DNA of 55,542 bases from Gaiella sp038230035 (GTDB lineage: Bacteria > Actinomycetota > Thermoleophilia > Gaiellales > Gaiellaceae). Positions within the stretch are counted from its first letter, which is position 1, and every line of letters begins with the position of its first letter. A model generated the notes under the pieces. That model did no database searches. It was not told the origin of the DNA and saw only the letters and a list, made by a program, of their open reading frames with translations. Positions 23,004-31,681 of this stretch are shown here, piece after piece. The position numbers and the translations under genes were made by a program. The DNA is taken from positions 1 through 55,542 of the forward strand of contig JBBRNX010000020.1 of the NCBI GenBank assembly GCA_038230035.1, given 5' to 3'.

Positions 23004-24085
23004 GCAGCGAGGCGGTAGACGACGCCTTCGAGCGACACGAGGTAGAGCTCGCCGGCCGCGTCCTGGCCGAACGACGAGGGCTGGGAGACCTTGAACGGCT
23101 CGCGACGCACCCGGGAGACCTTCCCGCGCCGCACGGTCAGGCTCCAGATGGTGCCGCTGCAGTAGTCCCCGTAGAAGTAGCGTCCCGCAGCGGTAGGAAC
23201 AGCCTTGCCGCGGTACACGTAGCCGCCGGTCACCGAGCAGCCGAGGCTGTGGGAGTACTGGGCGATTGGTCCGGTGAGACGCCCCGGCCCGAGCGTCCCC
23301 GCCTGATATGTCGTCGTGCCTTCGTACACCCGCCAGCCGAAGTTGAGGAGCCGCGTCGTGCCGGCTCGCATGTAGTCGATCTCCTCGATCGCATTCTGGC
23401 CGACATCGCCGATGTAGAGATCGCCGTTCGCGCGATCGAACGAGAACCGCCACGGGTTGCGCAACCCGAGCGCGGCCATCGTCACCTTGTCTCCGTTGCG
23501 CACGTCGATGCGCAGCAGCTTGCCGAGCTGGGAATCCGGGTTCTGCGCCCGGTTCTCGGGATCGCCGCCTGAACCGCCGTCCCCCATCCCCACGTACAGC
23601 AGCCGATCCGGTCCGACGGCCAGCATCCCGCCGTTGTGGTTCGAGTACGGCTGCTTCACGAATAACAGACGCCTGAGACTGCCCACGGTCGCGCTGCCGT
23701 CGGCGCCCTGGATCGATGCGACGTTCGTGTCACCCTGCTTGTCCGTGTAGTCGACGTAGAACCGGTGGTTCGTCGCGTACCCCGGGTCGAAGGCGAGGCC
23801 GAACAGCCCCTGCTCGTTCCCCTCCGAGCCTACGAGCGAACGGATGTCCAGGAACGGCGCGTCACGAAGCTTCCCGCGCTCGAGGATCCGGATCAGACCA
23901 GCCTGCTCCACGATGTAGAGCCTGTTCGGCTCCCCGGGCGCGACTGTTACGAAGACCGGACGCTGGAGGCCTGAGACAACTTGCTCGAGCCGCAAAGCCG
24001 AGGGGCGCTTCGGCGCGGCGCAGGCCCCGGTGACGATCGCCGCAAACGCCAGGCAGACGAGGAGGAAACGCGCCGACGACCGCAC
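23000..24085 (-). CDS. GSDH-family (PQQ-type sugar dehydrogenase-like) exported protein
   Basis: A 361-residue six-bladed propeller of the glucose/sorbosone dehydrogenase family (Aldose sugar dehydrogenase, YliI, HHIP-like). The signal peptide covers residues 1-23 (LVCLAFAAIVTGACAA); Cys in TGAC could make it a lipoprotein, though the lipobox is weak. Family marks: RPVFVTVAPGEPNRLYIVEQ, GNEQGLFGLAFDPGY, NHNGGMLAVGPDRLLYVGMG, DGGSGGDPENRAQN, ALGLRNPWRFSFDRANGDLY, IGDVGQNAIEEID, GGYVYRG. These include the usual His and Arg of the cofactor pocket. It is coupled to the MBL protein downstream. PQQ genes are not visible. Confidence 0.87.
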   Translation of the reverse strand: MRSSARFLLVCLAFAAIVTGACAAPKRPSALRLEQVVSGLQRPVFVTVAPGEPNRLYIVEQAGLIRILERGKLRDAPFLDIRSLVGSEGNEQGLFGLAFDPGYATNHRFYVDYTDKQGDTNVASIQGADGSATVGSLRRLLFVKQPYSNHNGGMLAVGPDRLLYVGMGDGGSGGDPENRAQNPDSQLGKLLRIDVRNGDKVTMAALGLRNPWRFSFDRANGDLYIGDVGQNAIEEIDYMRAGTTRLLNFGWRVYEGTTTYQAGTLGPGRLTGPIAQYSHSLGCSVTGGYVYRGKAVPTAAGRYFYGDYCSGTIWSLTVRRGKVSRVRREPFKVSQPSSFGQDAAGELYLVSLEGVVYRLAA

Positions 24086-24088
24086 GGC

Positions 24089-24751
24089 TTATGTCCCGAT
24101 CAGCACGCGCCGCAGCTCGTCTTCTTTGCCCGGCTGCAGGATCGCCAGCAGCTGGTCACCCGGCCCGAGCACCGTCGAGCCGACGGCGATCGCCGCCTGA
24201 CCGTTGCGCATCACCGAGATCAGCCGCGAGCCTTCAGGCAGCTTGAGCTCCGAGATGGTCTTCCCGGCGGACGGCGAGTCGATCTCCACCTGCACCTCCA
24301 CGACCTCTAGCCCTTCACGGCGTAGCTCGAGGAGACGGATGAGCCCGTGCTCGGGAACCTCGTGCTCGACGAGACCGAGCAACCCCGAGGTGGCACAGAC
24401 CGTCTGCGTGATGCCGAGCAGGTCGAAGTGCTGCTGGTTCCGCGGATCGTTCACGCGTGCGACCACCTTCGGGACGCCGTAGCCCTCCTTCGCTAGCTGG
24501 CTGATGACGAGGTTGTCCTCGTCGTCGCCGGTGACCGCGAGGACGAGATCCGGCGGACGCGCGATGCCGGCACGCTCGAGGACGCCGATCTCGGTCGCAT
24601 CGCCGATCAGCGCGACGTGGCCGAACTCGGCCTCGAGCTGGCCGAAGCGATCGCGGTCCTGCTCGACGAGCGTCACCTCGTGGCCCATGTCGAGCAGCGA
24701 GCGCGTGACGCTCTTCCCCACTTTCCCGCCGCCCGCGATGATGACGTACAC
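24089..24751 (-). CDS. TrkA-type potassium regulator, two domains (CeoC-like)
   Basis: A 220-residue cytoplasmic gating subunit. The RCK/TrkA-N Rossmann domain (MYVIIAGGGKVGKSV, VTLVEQDRDR at the ribose site) spans about residues 1-135, and TrkA-C (about 140-218, LPEGSRLISVMRNGQAAIAV) follows. It binds NAD(H) or other nucleotides and controls a K+ transporter. It lies 15 nt after the CeoB-like gene. Actinobacteria such as Mycobacterium carry ceoB-ceoC next to an APC-type permease, as here. Confidence 0.9.
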   Translation of the reverse strand: MYVIIAGGGKVGKSVTRSLLDMGHEVTLVEQDRDRFGQLEAEFGHVALIGDATEIGVLERAGIARPPDLVLAVTGDDEDNLVISQLAKEGYGVPKVVARVNDPRNQQHFDLLGITQTVCATSGLLGLVEHEVPEHGLIRLLELRREGLEVVEVQVEIDSPSAGKTISELKLPEGSRLISVMRNGQAAIAVGSTVLGPGDQLLAILQPGKEDELRRVLIGT

Positions 24752-24766
24752 CTAGTTCGCCACCGT

Positions 24767-25204
24767 TTAGCCCTCAACCGTGCTCGGTGAGAGGAAGCTC
24801 GTGTCGCAGGAGCGCACAGCGTCGGTCATGACGGATACGGCGGTCTGCGTCGGGCAGACCGTGCGCATGCCGCGTTTCGCGTAGAAGTCGGCGCGCTTCG
24901 GGTCGAGGACCCGAACGACGACGCAGCCGATCCCGTACTTCTTCTGCACGACCTGGCCGATCACGATGTTCGTGTTGTCACCGTCCGTCGAGACGACGAC
25001 CGCGTCGGCATCCTCGATCCCAGCCTCGTGGAGCACCTCGATGTCCATGCCGTGACCGACGACGAACCGTCCGCCCCAGCCGCTGCCGAGCCGCATCAGC
25101 GCCTCTTCCTTCTCGTCGAGGCACGTGACGTCCCAGCCCTCCGCCGACAGTTGCAGCGCGACGTTCGAGCCGACACGCCCACAGCCGATGACAACCGCCT
25201 TCAT
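24767..25204 (-). CDS. TrkA-N-only potassium regulator (CeoB-like)
   Basis: A 145-residue single RCK Rossmann domain: MKAVVIGCGRVGSNVALQLS, VTCLDEKEEAL, DADAVVVSTDGDNTNIVIGQ, VVVRVLDPKRADFY. There is no TrkA-C domain, so it probably works with the two-domain protein encoded next. ATG 25204 is 6 nt from a TACGCT box. The permease gene upstream ends 28 nt before. Confidence 0.9.
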   Translation of the reverse strand: MKAVVIGCGRVGSNVALQLSAEGWDVTCLDEKEEALMRLGSGWGGRFVVGHGMDIEVLHEAGIEDADAVVVSTDGDNTNIVIGQVVQKKYGIGCVVVRVLDPKRADFYAKRGMRTVCPTQTAVSVMTDAVRSCDTSFLSPSTVEG

Positions 25205-25210
25205 GGAGTG

Positions 25211-25216
25211 AGCGTA
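25211..25216 (-). promoter_or_regulatory. -10 box, leaderless, CeoB-like gene
   Basis: TACGCT on the minus strand, 6 nt before ATG 25204. It gives the two TrkA genes their own start even though the permease lies upstream on the same strand. Confidence 0.45.
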
Positions 25217-25232
25217 GATGAAGCCGACGGGG

Positions 25233-27128
25233 TCACGACGTGCCGACATCCTCGAATACACCCTCCGGGAACGCGACCACGAGAACTTCGCACGGCGCAT
25301 GGCGCAGGACGTGATCCACGGTCGGGGAGAAGAACCTGGATTGCCGCCGCCAGCGCGGTGACGAGCCCAGCACGATCAGATCGACATCGCGACGTTCCGC
25401 CTCGTCGATGATGGCGTGGCCAATCGACCTCGCGCGTACCGTCTCGACCTCGACGTCGACGCCGTTGTCCTCGCCGAGCGCCTTCGCCTCATCGAGTGAG
25501 CGTCGTGCTCGCTCGGCGACATCCTCGGGCAGCGGGCCTTCGAGCGGGAAGGCGCGTGGTACGCGGACGACGAACAGTGCCTCGATCGTCGCATGCCGCT
25601 CCTTGGCGATCGCAACTGCTGTCGCGACCATTTCCTCACCGATGTCACCGAGCTTCATGGGCACGAGCAGCCGCTTGAATGCGGCGCCGGGAGGCAGTTC
25701 GGAGATCGGGTCGACGTCCGCGAGCAGGCCGACCTCCTCCTGCCGTCGGACGAGGAGGTAGACGACGATGCCGCCGGCGAGCCACGCAGGCCCCGCATAC
25801 CTGGCGCCGACATGGGTGATCATCGCGAGGATCCAGACCGCGAGCGTCAGTGGCGCGCCGATCAGCGCCGGCAGTGGGAGCAGCGTCCCGCGCACCCTGA
25901 TCTCGGGTCTGGCGCGAAACGGGCGGACGAGATCGGGTTCGCGAACGCGGAGCCGGACGACGGCGAGCTGCGCCGCCGTGAACGCGAGCAGGACGCCGAA
26001 CGAGTAGGTGCTGGCCAGGAAGGTGGTCTCGTTCGTCGCGAGCGAGCCGGCGAGCGTCACGATCGCAATGGCGACCAGGGCGGTGACGACGATCCCTTCA
26101 CGAGAGACGAGCGTGCGCCGATCGAGTCTCCCGAACGCCCGCGGCAGCTGTCCGTGCGCGCCCATCGAGTGGAGCAGCCGCGTGCACCCGGACATCGAGG
26201 TCGTCGCCGCAGCGAGCAGAATCAGCGCACCCGAGAGCCCGACGGCGACCCGCAGGATGTCAACGACACCGGCTGCAAGGTGCCCGTGCAAGGCGGCGAC
26301 GATGCCGACGAGCGGTGCTCTCAGCCACTCCTCGCCGAGCGCCGACGTCCCGTGAGGAGCCGGATAGGCGGTCACACCGACGATGGCGATCAACACCGTG
26401 ATGACGACCACCAGGCCGATGGCCGAGAACAACGAGCGCGGCAGTGTCGTTCCCGGCTCACGCGTCTCCTCGGCCAGGTTCGCAACGGTCTCGAGCCCGG
26501 TGTACGCGAGCATCGCGAGCGGCAGCGCGTAGGCGATGTCGTGCCAGCTCTGCCCGGACGAGAAGTGGAATCCCGCCGTGAGGACATCAGCGGAGAACAG
26601 GAATACGAAGCCGAGCACGACGAGGAGCCCCTGGACCACGAGATCGAGCACTGCGATCACGATCGCGCCGCTGTGCAGGCGCGAGTGTCGCGTCAGCCGG
26701 ATGATCGCGATCGCCGCGATCACGAGGGAGGCGACGACGACGTCCCACGGGCCGCGCCGCAGCCACGGGACACCGAGAGCCCAGCTCAGGTACTGCGGCA
26801 GGAACAACGTCGACAGTGCCACGACGATCAGGTAGTCGAGGAGGAGCGCCCAGCCGGTGACGAAACCGAACAGGTCGTTGAAGCCGCGACGGACGAACGT
26901 CGCTGCACCGCCGGTCTCCGGAATCGCGGTCGTCCCTTCCGCGTAGGAGAGCGAGACGACGAGGAACAGCACGCCGGTCGCAAGCAGGACTAGCGGGGTC
27001 AATCCCAGCGCGCTCGCCGCAACGATCCCGAGCGCGAAGTACACCGACGAGCCGATCTCGCCGTACGCAACCGCGAACAGCGACGGCGCGTCGAGCACGC
27101 GCTCGAACCCGCTGAGCTTGCGCGCCAT
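25233..27128 (-). CDS. APC-superfamily permease with C-terminal USP domain (1)
   Basis: A 631-residue fusion. Residues about 1-460 are a 12-helix APC permease: VLDAPSLFAVAYGEIGSSVY (helix 1, GEIGSS), SYAEGTTAIPETGGAATFVR, AYTGLETVANLAEETREP. Residues about 480-631 are a universal-stress-protein domain (FKRLLVPMKLGD, DLIVLGSSPRWRRQSRFFSP, APCEVLVVAF; the G-2x-G-9x-G motif is only partly kept). APC plus a cytoplasmic USP-like part is the layout of KimA-type K+ importers and of amino-acid permeases; the TrkA neighbours favour potassium. ATG 27128 overlaps the small membrane gene as TAATG. The first and second permeases are paralogues. Confidence 0.87.
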   Translation of the reverse strand: MARKLSGFERVLDAPSLFAVAYGEIGSSVYFALGIVAASALGLTPLVLLATGVLFLVVSLSYAEGTTAIPETGGAATFVRRGFNDLFGFVTGWALLLDYLIVVALSTLFLPQYLSWALGVPWLRRGPWDVVVASLVIAAIAIIRLTRHSRLHSGAIVIAVLDLVVQGLLVVLGFVFLFSADVLTAGFHFSSGQSWHDIAYALPLAMLAYTGLETVANLAEETREPGTTLPRSLFSAIGLVVVITVLIAIVGVTAYPAPHGTSALGEEWLRAPLVGIVAALHGHLAAGVVDILRVAVGLSGALILLAAATTSMSGCTRLLHSMGAHGQLPRAFGRLDRRTLVSREGIVVTALVAIAIVTLAGSLATNETTFLASTYSFGVLLAFTAAQLAVVRLRVREPDLVRPFRARPEIRVRGTLLPLPALIGAPLTLAVWILAMITHVGARYAGPAWLAGGIVVYLLVRRQEEVGLLADVDPISELPPGAAFKRLLVPMKLGDIGEEMVATAVAIAKERHATIEALFVVRVPRAFPLEGPLPEDVAERARRSLDEAKALGEDNGVDVEVETVRARSIGHAIIDEAERRDVDLIVLGSSPRWRRQSRFFSPTVDHVLRHAPCEVLVVAFPEGVFEDVGTS

Positions 27129-27304
27129 TACCGAGGGCGCTTCCGCTCGACGGTGAGGCGCGCAACGCCGAGCGCGACGAAAAGCCCCCCGGAGACGAAG
27201 CCGATGACCCCGCCGCCGTGCACGGCCGTCACGACGAGCAACGCCGCGCCGAGGCAGATGACGACGACGCAGAAGACGAGGACGGCTCGGTGGTAAAGCT
27301 TCAT
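27128..27304 (-). CDS. 58-residue two-helix membrane protein
   Basis: A short gene: ATG 27304 to TAA 27128. The product has two membrane helices, VLVFCVVVICLGAALLVVTA (about residues 8-27) and GVIGFVSGGLFVALGVARL (about 31-49), then a basic tail VERKRPR. TAATG overlap with the permease shows that they are co-translated, so it may be an accessory subunit of the transporter. The start codon sits in one arm of a perfect 10-bp inverted repeat, with the only purine-rich ribosome site (AAAGG) in the loop. I recognise no family. Confidence 0.7.
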   Translation of the reverse strand: MKLYHRAVLVFCVVVICLGAALLVVTAVHGGGVIGFVSGGLFVALGVARLTVERKRPR

Positions 27305-27326
27305 GGGCCGACCTTTGGCCCATGAA
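27300..27326 (-). promoter_or_regulatory. Perfect palindrome covering the start codon of the 58-residue protein
   Basis: Arms TTCATGGGCC and GGCCCATGAA with loop AAAGGTC on the minus strand. The second arm carries the start ATG and the loop carries AAAGG. It could act as an operator or as an RNA hairpin that hides the start codon. Confidence 0.5.
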
Positions 27327-27440
27327 CGTGGGGATGGGGGTTCGGGGGGAACCGGGAGGTTTCCCCCGCCTGGCAGAAGAAGAAGGGGGCATGGGGGGGA
27401 AACATGGTGTCCCTCACGACCGAGCTGTAGGCGAGGTGGT

Positions 27441-29369
27441 TCACGCTGCGTCGTCCGTGCGGCGTGGCTCGGCGTCGGAGACCCGCGCTGCCGCGACCAT
27501 CACTCGACATGGCGCGTGCTTCAGGACGTAGTCGACCGTGCGCCCGAACACCGCCGCGCTCGTCGTCGACAGCGTCTTGCGCGGCGATCCGAGAACGATG
27601 ATCTCGGTTCCGCGACGCGCTGCCTCCTCCACGATCGCGTCGCCGGCGCTACGCGCACGGACGAGTCGATCGACGACGCGGACGCCGTATGAGTCGCCGA
27701 CCGCAATCGCTTCGTCGAGCTCGTGGTTGGCGCGTGCCTCTTCGTTCGGCATGTCGACGCCGAGGGGAAGGTCGAGCGGTACCTCGAGGACGTTCAGCGC
27801 GACGATCCGAGCTCTGCGCTCGGCGGCGAGGCTGCACGCGACGTCGAGCGCATCGTCGGACGCTTGCCCACCGACGATCGGCACAAGGAGGCGACGGTAC
27901 TCGAGTGCAAGCGCAGGGCCGAACGCCGCAGGCGCACGCACGGTCTTCGTCAACGGCTCACCGACGTACCGGCGGCGGTAGACGACGTAGAAGACGAGGC
28001 CGACGGCGAGCCAACCGAGCCCCACCCAGCGCGTCGTCGGATTCTGCTCGAGGATGACAAGGAACGAGATCCCCGTGGCGAGCCCTCCGAAGATGGCGAA
28101 CAACGGCCAGTCGACGCCGCGGTAGCGAAGGTTCGGCCGCGCGCGGAAGAGCTGCTCCTCGCCGGCAACCGCTTTCATCCGCAGGCGGACGATCGACGCG
28201 TGGGCGACCGTGAACGAGAGCGTCGCACCGAACGAGTAGAGCGTGCCGACGAAGTTCACGTTGCCGGGGAGGATCACGATGATCGGCGCGATCCCGGCGA
28301 AGAGCAGGAGCGACAGCCACGGCGTCTTGAACTTCGGATGCAGCCGCCGGAAGATCTCCGGCAGCTGGCGGTGGCTCGCCATCGAGTACGTGATCCGCGA
28401 GGCGCCAATCACGCCTGCGTTCGTCGCGATGAAGAGGATCGTCGCGGCGAGAATCCCGACGTAGATCTGGAGCGCCTGGTGGAAGCCTCCGGAGATGCCG
28501 AGGTTGTCGACGATGCCGAGCACCGGGTCGTTCGCGAATCCACCTTTCTCCGGCGGTAGCGCGAGCAGCGTCGTCGTCTTGCCGTCGATCTGCTTCACGG
28601 GCAGCGCAGACAGCGCGATCAGCGGCAGCGTGAAGTAGATCGCGAACACCGCGCCCGCCACGAGCTTGTAGGCGTTCGGCACGCTGCGCGACGGCTCGCG
28701 CGCCTCCTCGGCCAGGTTGGAGACGGTCTCCACCCCCGTATAGGCCAGCATCGCGATCGGGATCGAAATCGCCAGGTGCCCCCACGTCGGCGCAGTGCCC
28801 CAGTGGATGTTCGACGTCAGGATGTGCGGGCTGAAGACGAGTGCGAAACCGAGCCCTACGAGCAGAATCTGCGTTGCGAAGTCGACGACCGCGAGGATGA
28901 TCGAGAGCTTTGCCGCCTCCTGCACCCCGACGGTGTTGAGAATCACAAGGATCACGATCACGATCGCGCCGCCGACGATGTCCCACGGGTTCTGCTTCAG
29001 CGGCTCCCAGAAGATCGAGAGGTAGTGCGGCACGAAGAACGCCGACGTCGAGACCGTGACGATGTAGACGAGCATCTGCGCCCACGCCGCGCCGAAGGAG
29101 ACAAGCTCGTTGAAGCCGTGCCGCGCGAAGCTCGACGAGCCGCCGGCCTCCGGGTAGCGCACCGTGCCCTCGGCGTACGTCGCGGCGGTCGCGGCGAAGA
29201 TCACGCCCGCGATGACGAAGACGAGCGGCGTCAGCCCGAGGGCGTAGACCGCTGTGAGGCCGAGCGCGTAGTAGATCGAGGAGCCGACGTTGCCGTAGGC
29301 GGTAGCGAAGAGCGCGGGCGTACCGAGTACGCGCTCGAGCTCAACCTGCCGCCTGCGTCTACTCGGCAC
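27441..29369 (-). CDS. APC-superfamily permease with C-terminal USP domain (2)
   Basis: A 642-residue paralogue of the permease at 25233-27128. Twelve helices (about residues 15-485) include LFATAYGNVGSSIYYALGLT, TYAEGTVRYPEAGGSSSFAR, AYTGVETVSNLAEEAREPSR and GASRITYSMASHRQLPEIFR. The USP domain (about 495-630) has RRLLVPIVGGQASDDALDVA, IIVLGSPRKTLSTTSAAVFG and VDYVLKHAPCRVMVAAA, with a G-2x-G-9x-G-like region only in part. GTG 29369 follows a TACACT box by 7 nt. A 136-nt gap with G-runs separates it from the small gene downstream. Potassium or amino acid transport are both possible. Confidence 0.87.
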   Translation of the reverse strand: MPSRRRRQVELERVLGTPALFATAYGNVGSSIYYALGLTAVYALGLTPLVFVIAGVIFAATAATYAEGTVRYPEAGGSSSFARHGFNELVSFGAAWAQMLVYIVTVSTSAFFVPHYLSIFWEPLKQNPWDIVGGAIVIVILVILNTVGVQEAAKLSIILAVVDFATQILLVGLGFALVFSPHILTSNIHWGTAPTWGHLAISIPIAMLAYTGVETVSNLAEEAREPSRSVPNAYKLVAGAVFAIYFTLPLIALSALPVKQIDGKTTTLLALPPEKGGFANDPVLGIVDNLGISGGFHQALQIYVGILAATILFIATNAGVIGASRITYSMASHRQLPEIFRRLHPKFKTPWLSLLLFAGIAPIIVILPGNVNFVGTLYSFGATLSFTVAHASIVRLRMKAVAGEEQLFRARPNLRYRGVDWPLFAIFGGLATGISFLVILEQNPTTRWVGLGWLAVGLVFYVVYRRRYVGEPLTKTVRAPAAFGPALALEYRRLLVPIVGGQASDDALDVACSLAAERRARIVALNVLEVPLDLPLGVDMPNEEARANHELDEAIAVGDSYGVRVVDRLVRARSAGDAIVEEAARRGTEIIVLGSPRKTLSTTSAAVFGRTVDYVLKHAPCRVMVAAARVSDAEPRRTDDAA

Positions 29370-29376
29370 GCGCGGG

Positions 29377-29382
29377 AGTGTA
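29377..29382 (-). promoter_or_regulatory. -10 box, leaderless, second permease
   Basis: TACACT on the minus strand, 7 nt before GTG 29369. Confidence 0.45.
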
Positions 29383-29520
29383 GATAGCTAGCGGGTCGCG
29401 GGCCGCGAGCTGCGCAGGTGAGGCGTCGGACGGCGTCGCGCCCGACCTGAGCGGGCGCGACCCAAGGCGATTGCGTACGCCCCCGAGTTCCCGAGCAGAA
29501 AAGCGAGAGCGGCCCAAACC

Positions 29521-29547
29521 GGGCCTGCCGCCTCAGGCGGCAGGCCC
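29521..29547. terminator. Strong hairpin downstream of the pyrophosphatase gene
   Basis: Perfect 12-bp arms GGGCCTGCCGCC and GGCGGCAGGCCC with a 3-nt loop. It lies 50 nt after the hppA stop on the minus strand and has no clean U-tract (GGTTT follows). Confidence 0.6.
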
Positions 29548-29577
29548 GATCAGAACGCGAAGCGGTGCTTCGGGAAC

Positions 29578-29610
29578 CGATCCACGGCTAGCGGAGCTAG
29601 CCGTGGATCG
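29578..29610. repeat. 15-bp perfect hairpin over the hppA stop codon
   Basis: Arms CGATCCACGGCTAGC and GCTAGCCGTGGATCG with loop GGA. The TAG stop of hppA (29597-29599) is inside one arm. It may protect the 3' end of the message or help termination together with the hairpin at 29521. Confidence 0.6.
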
Positions 29611-31642
29611 AGGCGATCAGCGGAATGATCAGGATCGCGACGATGTTCGCGATCTTGATCATCGGGTTGATGGCCGGGCCGGCCGTGTCCTTGTACGGGT
29701 CCCCGACCGTATCGCCGGTGACGGCCGCAGCATGTGCCTCGGAGCCCTTGCCGCCGTAGGCGCCGTCCTCGATCAGCTTCTTGCCGTTGTCCCAGGCCCC
29801 GCCACCGGAGGTCATGGCGATTGCGAGGAACAGGCCGGTGACGATGGTGCCGATCAGCAGCCCGCCGAGCATCTTCGGACTGAGGACGCCGACAATGATC
29901 GGAATCGCGATCGGAATCGCGGCCGGCGCGAGCATCCCCTTGATCGCCGACGAGGTCACGATGCCGACGGCACGCGAGTAGTCGGGCCGCGACGTCCCTT
30001 CCATGATGCCCGGGTCCTCCCGGAACTGGCGGCGCACCTCCTGCACCACCTCACCGCCGACACGGCCGACAGCCGTCATCGCGAGCGAGGCGAACAGGAA
30101 CGGCATCATCCCGCCGATGAAGAGGCCCGCGATCACGTACGGGTCGCTCAACGTGAAGTTCGTGTCGAGCCCTTTGTCGCCGAGGCCGCGGGTGTACTCG
30201 TCGAAGAGGATCAGCGCCGCGAGACCGGCGGAGCCGATCGCGTAGCCCTTCGTCACGGCCTTCGTGGTGTTGCCGACCGCGTCGAGCGGGTCGGTCACGC
30301 CGCGTACCGACTCAGGCATGTCCGCCATCTCTGCGATGCCGCCCGCGTTGTCGGTGACCGGGCCGTACGCATCGAGCGCGACGATCAGACCGCACATCGA
30401 GAGCTGCGCCATGACCGCGACGCCGATGCCGTACAGGTTGCTGCCCGCGATCTCGTAGGCCGCGATGACGCCGCCCGCGATCACGATCACCGGAGCAGCG
30501 GTTGCCTGCATCCCGTACGCGAGGCCGGCGATGATGTTCGTCGCGTGGCCGGTCTGGGACGCTTCGGCGATCTTCTTCACCGGCAGCCAGCGGCTGCCCG
30601 TGTAGTACTCGGTGATCGCGACGAGCAGGAACGTGACGCCGAGCCCGACGAGCGCCGAGCCGTACAGCTGCCAGAACGAGAACTTGCCTCCGTCGAACGC
30701 CTTCGTCACAGGGATGAAGCCGATTGCAGACAGGAGCGTGGCGATGATCACGCTCCTGTAGAGGGCATTGATGATCCCGTTCGGCCCCTTGCCGACGCGC
30801 GCGAAAAACGTGCCGACGACCGATGCGAGGATCGAGATGCCGCCCAAAGCGAGCGGGTACAGCCACAGCTTCGCGTCCGGGTAGTTGATCCCGAGCAGCA
30901 TCACGGCCACGGCCGTGACGGCGTAGGTCTCGAACAGGTCAGCGGCCATGCCGGCGCAGTCGCCGACGTTGTCGCCTACGTTGTCGGCGATGACAGCCGG
31001 GTTGCGCGGATCGTCCTCCGGGATCCCCGCCTCGATCTTGCCGACGAGGTCGGCGCCGACGTCGGCGGCCTTCGTGAAGATGCCGCCGCCGAGTCGCGCG
31101 AAGACCGAGATCAGTGAGCCGCCGAACGCGAGCCCGATGAGGTCGTCGACCGCGGAGGCAGGACTGTTGTTCAGGCCGCCGGTGAGGAACCAGTAGTAGC
31201 CGGCGACGCCGAACAACCCGAGGCCGACCACGAGGAGGCCCGTCACGGAGCCGGCGCGGAACGCAACCTTGAAGGCCGGGGCGACACCTTCGCGGGCCGC
31301 CTCGGCGGTGCGCGTGTTCGAGCGTACGGCGACGTTCATCCCGATGAAGCCGGCCGCCGACGAAAGAAGGGCGCCGATCAGGAAGCCGAACGCCGTGCCC
31401 CAGCCGAGCTGGTGGTAGAAGCCGAGGATCAGGAACGGCGCAATCGCGACGATCGCGATTGCCTTGTACTGCTTCCGCAGATACGCGGCCGCACCCTCCT
31501 GAACGGCCGCGGAGATCTCCCGCATCCGCTCGTTCCCGGCCGGCTGCTTCAGCAACCAGTAGGTCAGCCAGAGTCCGTACACAACCGCGACGCCTGCGCA
31601 GACGAGCGCAAACAGCACGGGATGATCATGAAAAAAGTCCAC
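29597..31642 (-). CDS. hppA: Membrane-bound H+-translocating pyrophosphatase
   Basis: A 681-residue, about 16-helix pump that uses PPi hydrolysis to move protons. The catalytic block is intact: FTKAADVGADLVGKIEAGIP, EDDPRNPAVIADNVGDNVGD, CAGMAADLFETYAV, and later AWDNGKKLIEDG with TGDTVGDPYKDTAGPAINPM. The residue that sets potassium dependence is Lys (residue 461 in GNTTKAVTKG), as in K+-independent H+-PPases; K+-dependent ones have Ala there. GTG 31642 has GGAGGG 6-7 nt upstream and a separate promoter. It stands alone as a transcript. Confidence 0.96.
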   Translation of the reverse strand: MDFFHDHPVLFALVCAGVAVVYGLWLTYWLLKQPAGNERMREISAAVQEGAAAYLRKQYKAIAIVAIAPFLILGFYHQLGWGTAFGFLIGALLSSAAGFIGMNVAVRSNTRTAEAAREGVAPAFKVAFRAGSVTGLLVVGLGLFGVAGYYWFLTGGLNNSPASAVDDLIGLAFGGSLISVFARLGGGIFTKAADVGADLVGKIEAGIPEDDPRNPAVIADNVGDNVGDCAGMAADLFETYAVTAVAVMLLGINYPDAKLWLYPLALGGISILASVVGTFFARVGKGPNGIINALYRSVIIATLLSAIGFIPVTKAFDGGKFSFWQLYGSALVGLGVTFLLVAITEYYTGSRWLPVKKIAEASQTGHATNIIAGLAYGMQATAAPVIVIAGGVIAAYEIAGSNLYGIGVAVMAQLSMCGLIVALDAYGPVTDNAGGIAEMADMPESVRGVTDPLDAVGNTTKAVTKGYAIGSAGLAALILFDEYTRGLGDKGLDTNFTLSDPYVIAGLFIGGMMPFLFASLAMTAVGRVGGEVVQEVRRQFREDPGIMEGTSRPDYSRAVGIVTSSAIKGMLAPAAIPIAIPIIVGVLSPKMLGGLLIGTIVTGLFLAIAMTSGGGAWDNGKKLIEDGAYGGKGSEAHAAAVTGDTVGDPYKDTAGPAINPMIKIANIVAILIIPLIASIHG

Positions 31643-31681
31643 TCAACCCTCCGAGATCAGTCCTGGTCCGTCACAAAGCGA

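Noticed and set aside
25593..26993. 466-codon open frame on the plus strand across the first permease
   Set aside because: It is antisense to a clear APC-USP gene and codes for Arg/Asp/Gln-rich sequence without domains, typical of a GC-rich shadow. The same holds for the long frames opposite the MFS gene (7130-8659), the GGDEF gene and hppA.
27340..27420. G-runs between the small membrane gene and the second permease as a G-quadruplex or terminator
   Set aside because: The G-runs are irregular and the imperfect hairpin around 27344-27371 has no U-tract; support is too weak for a feature.
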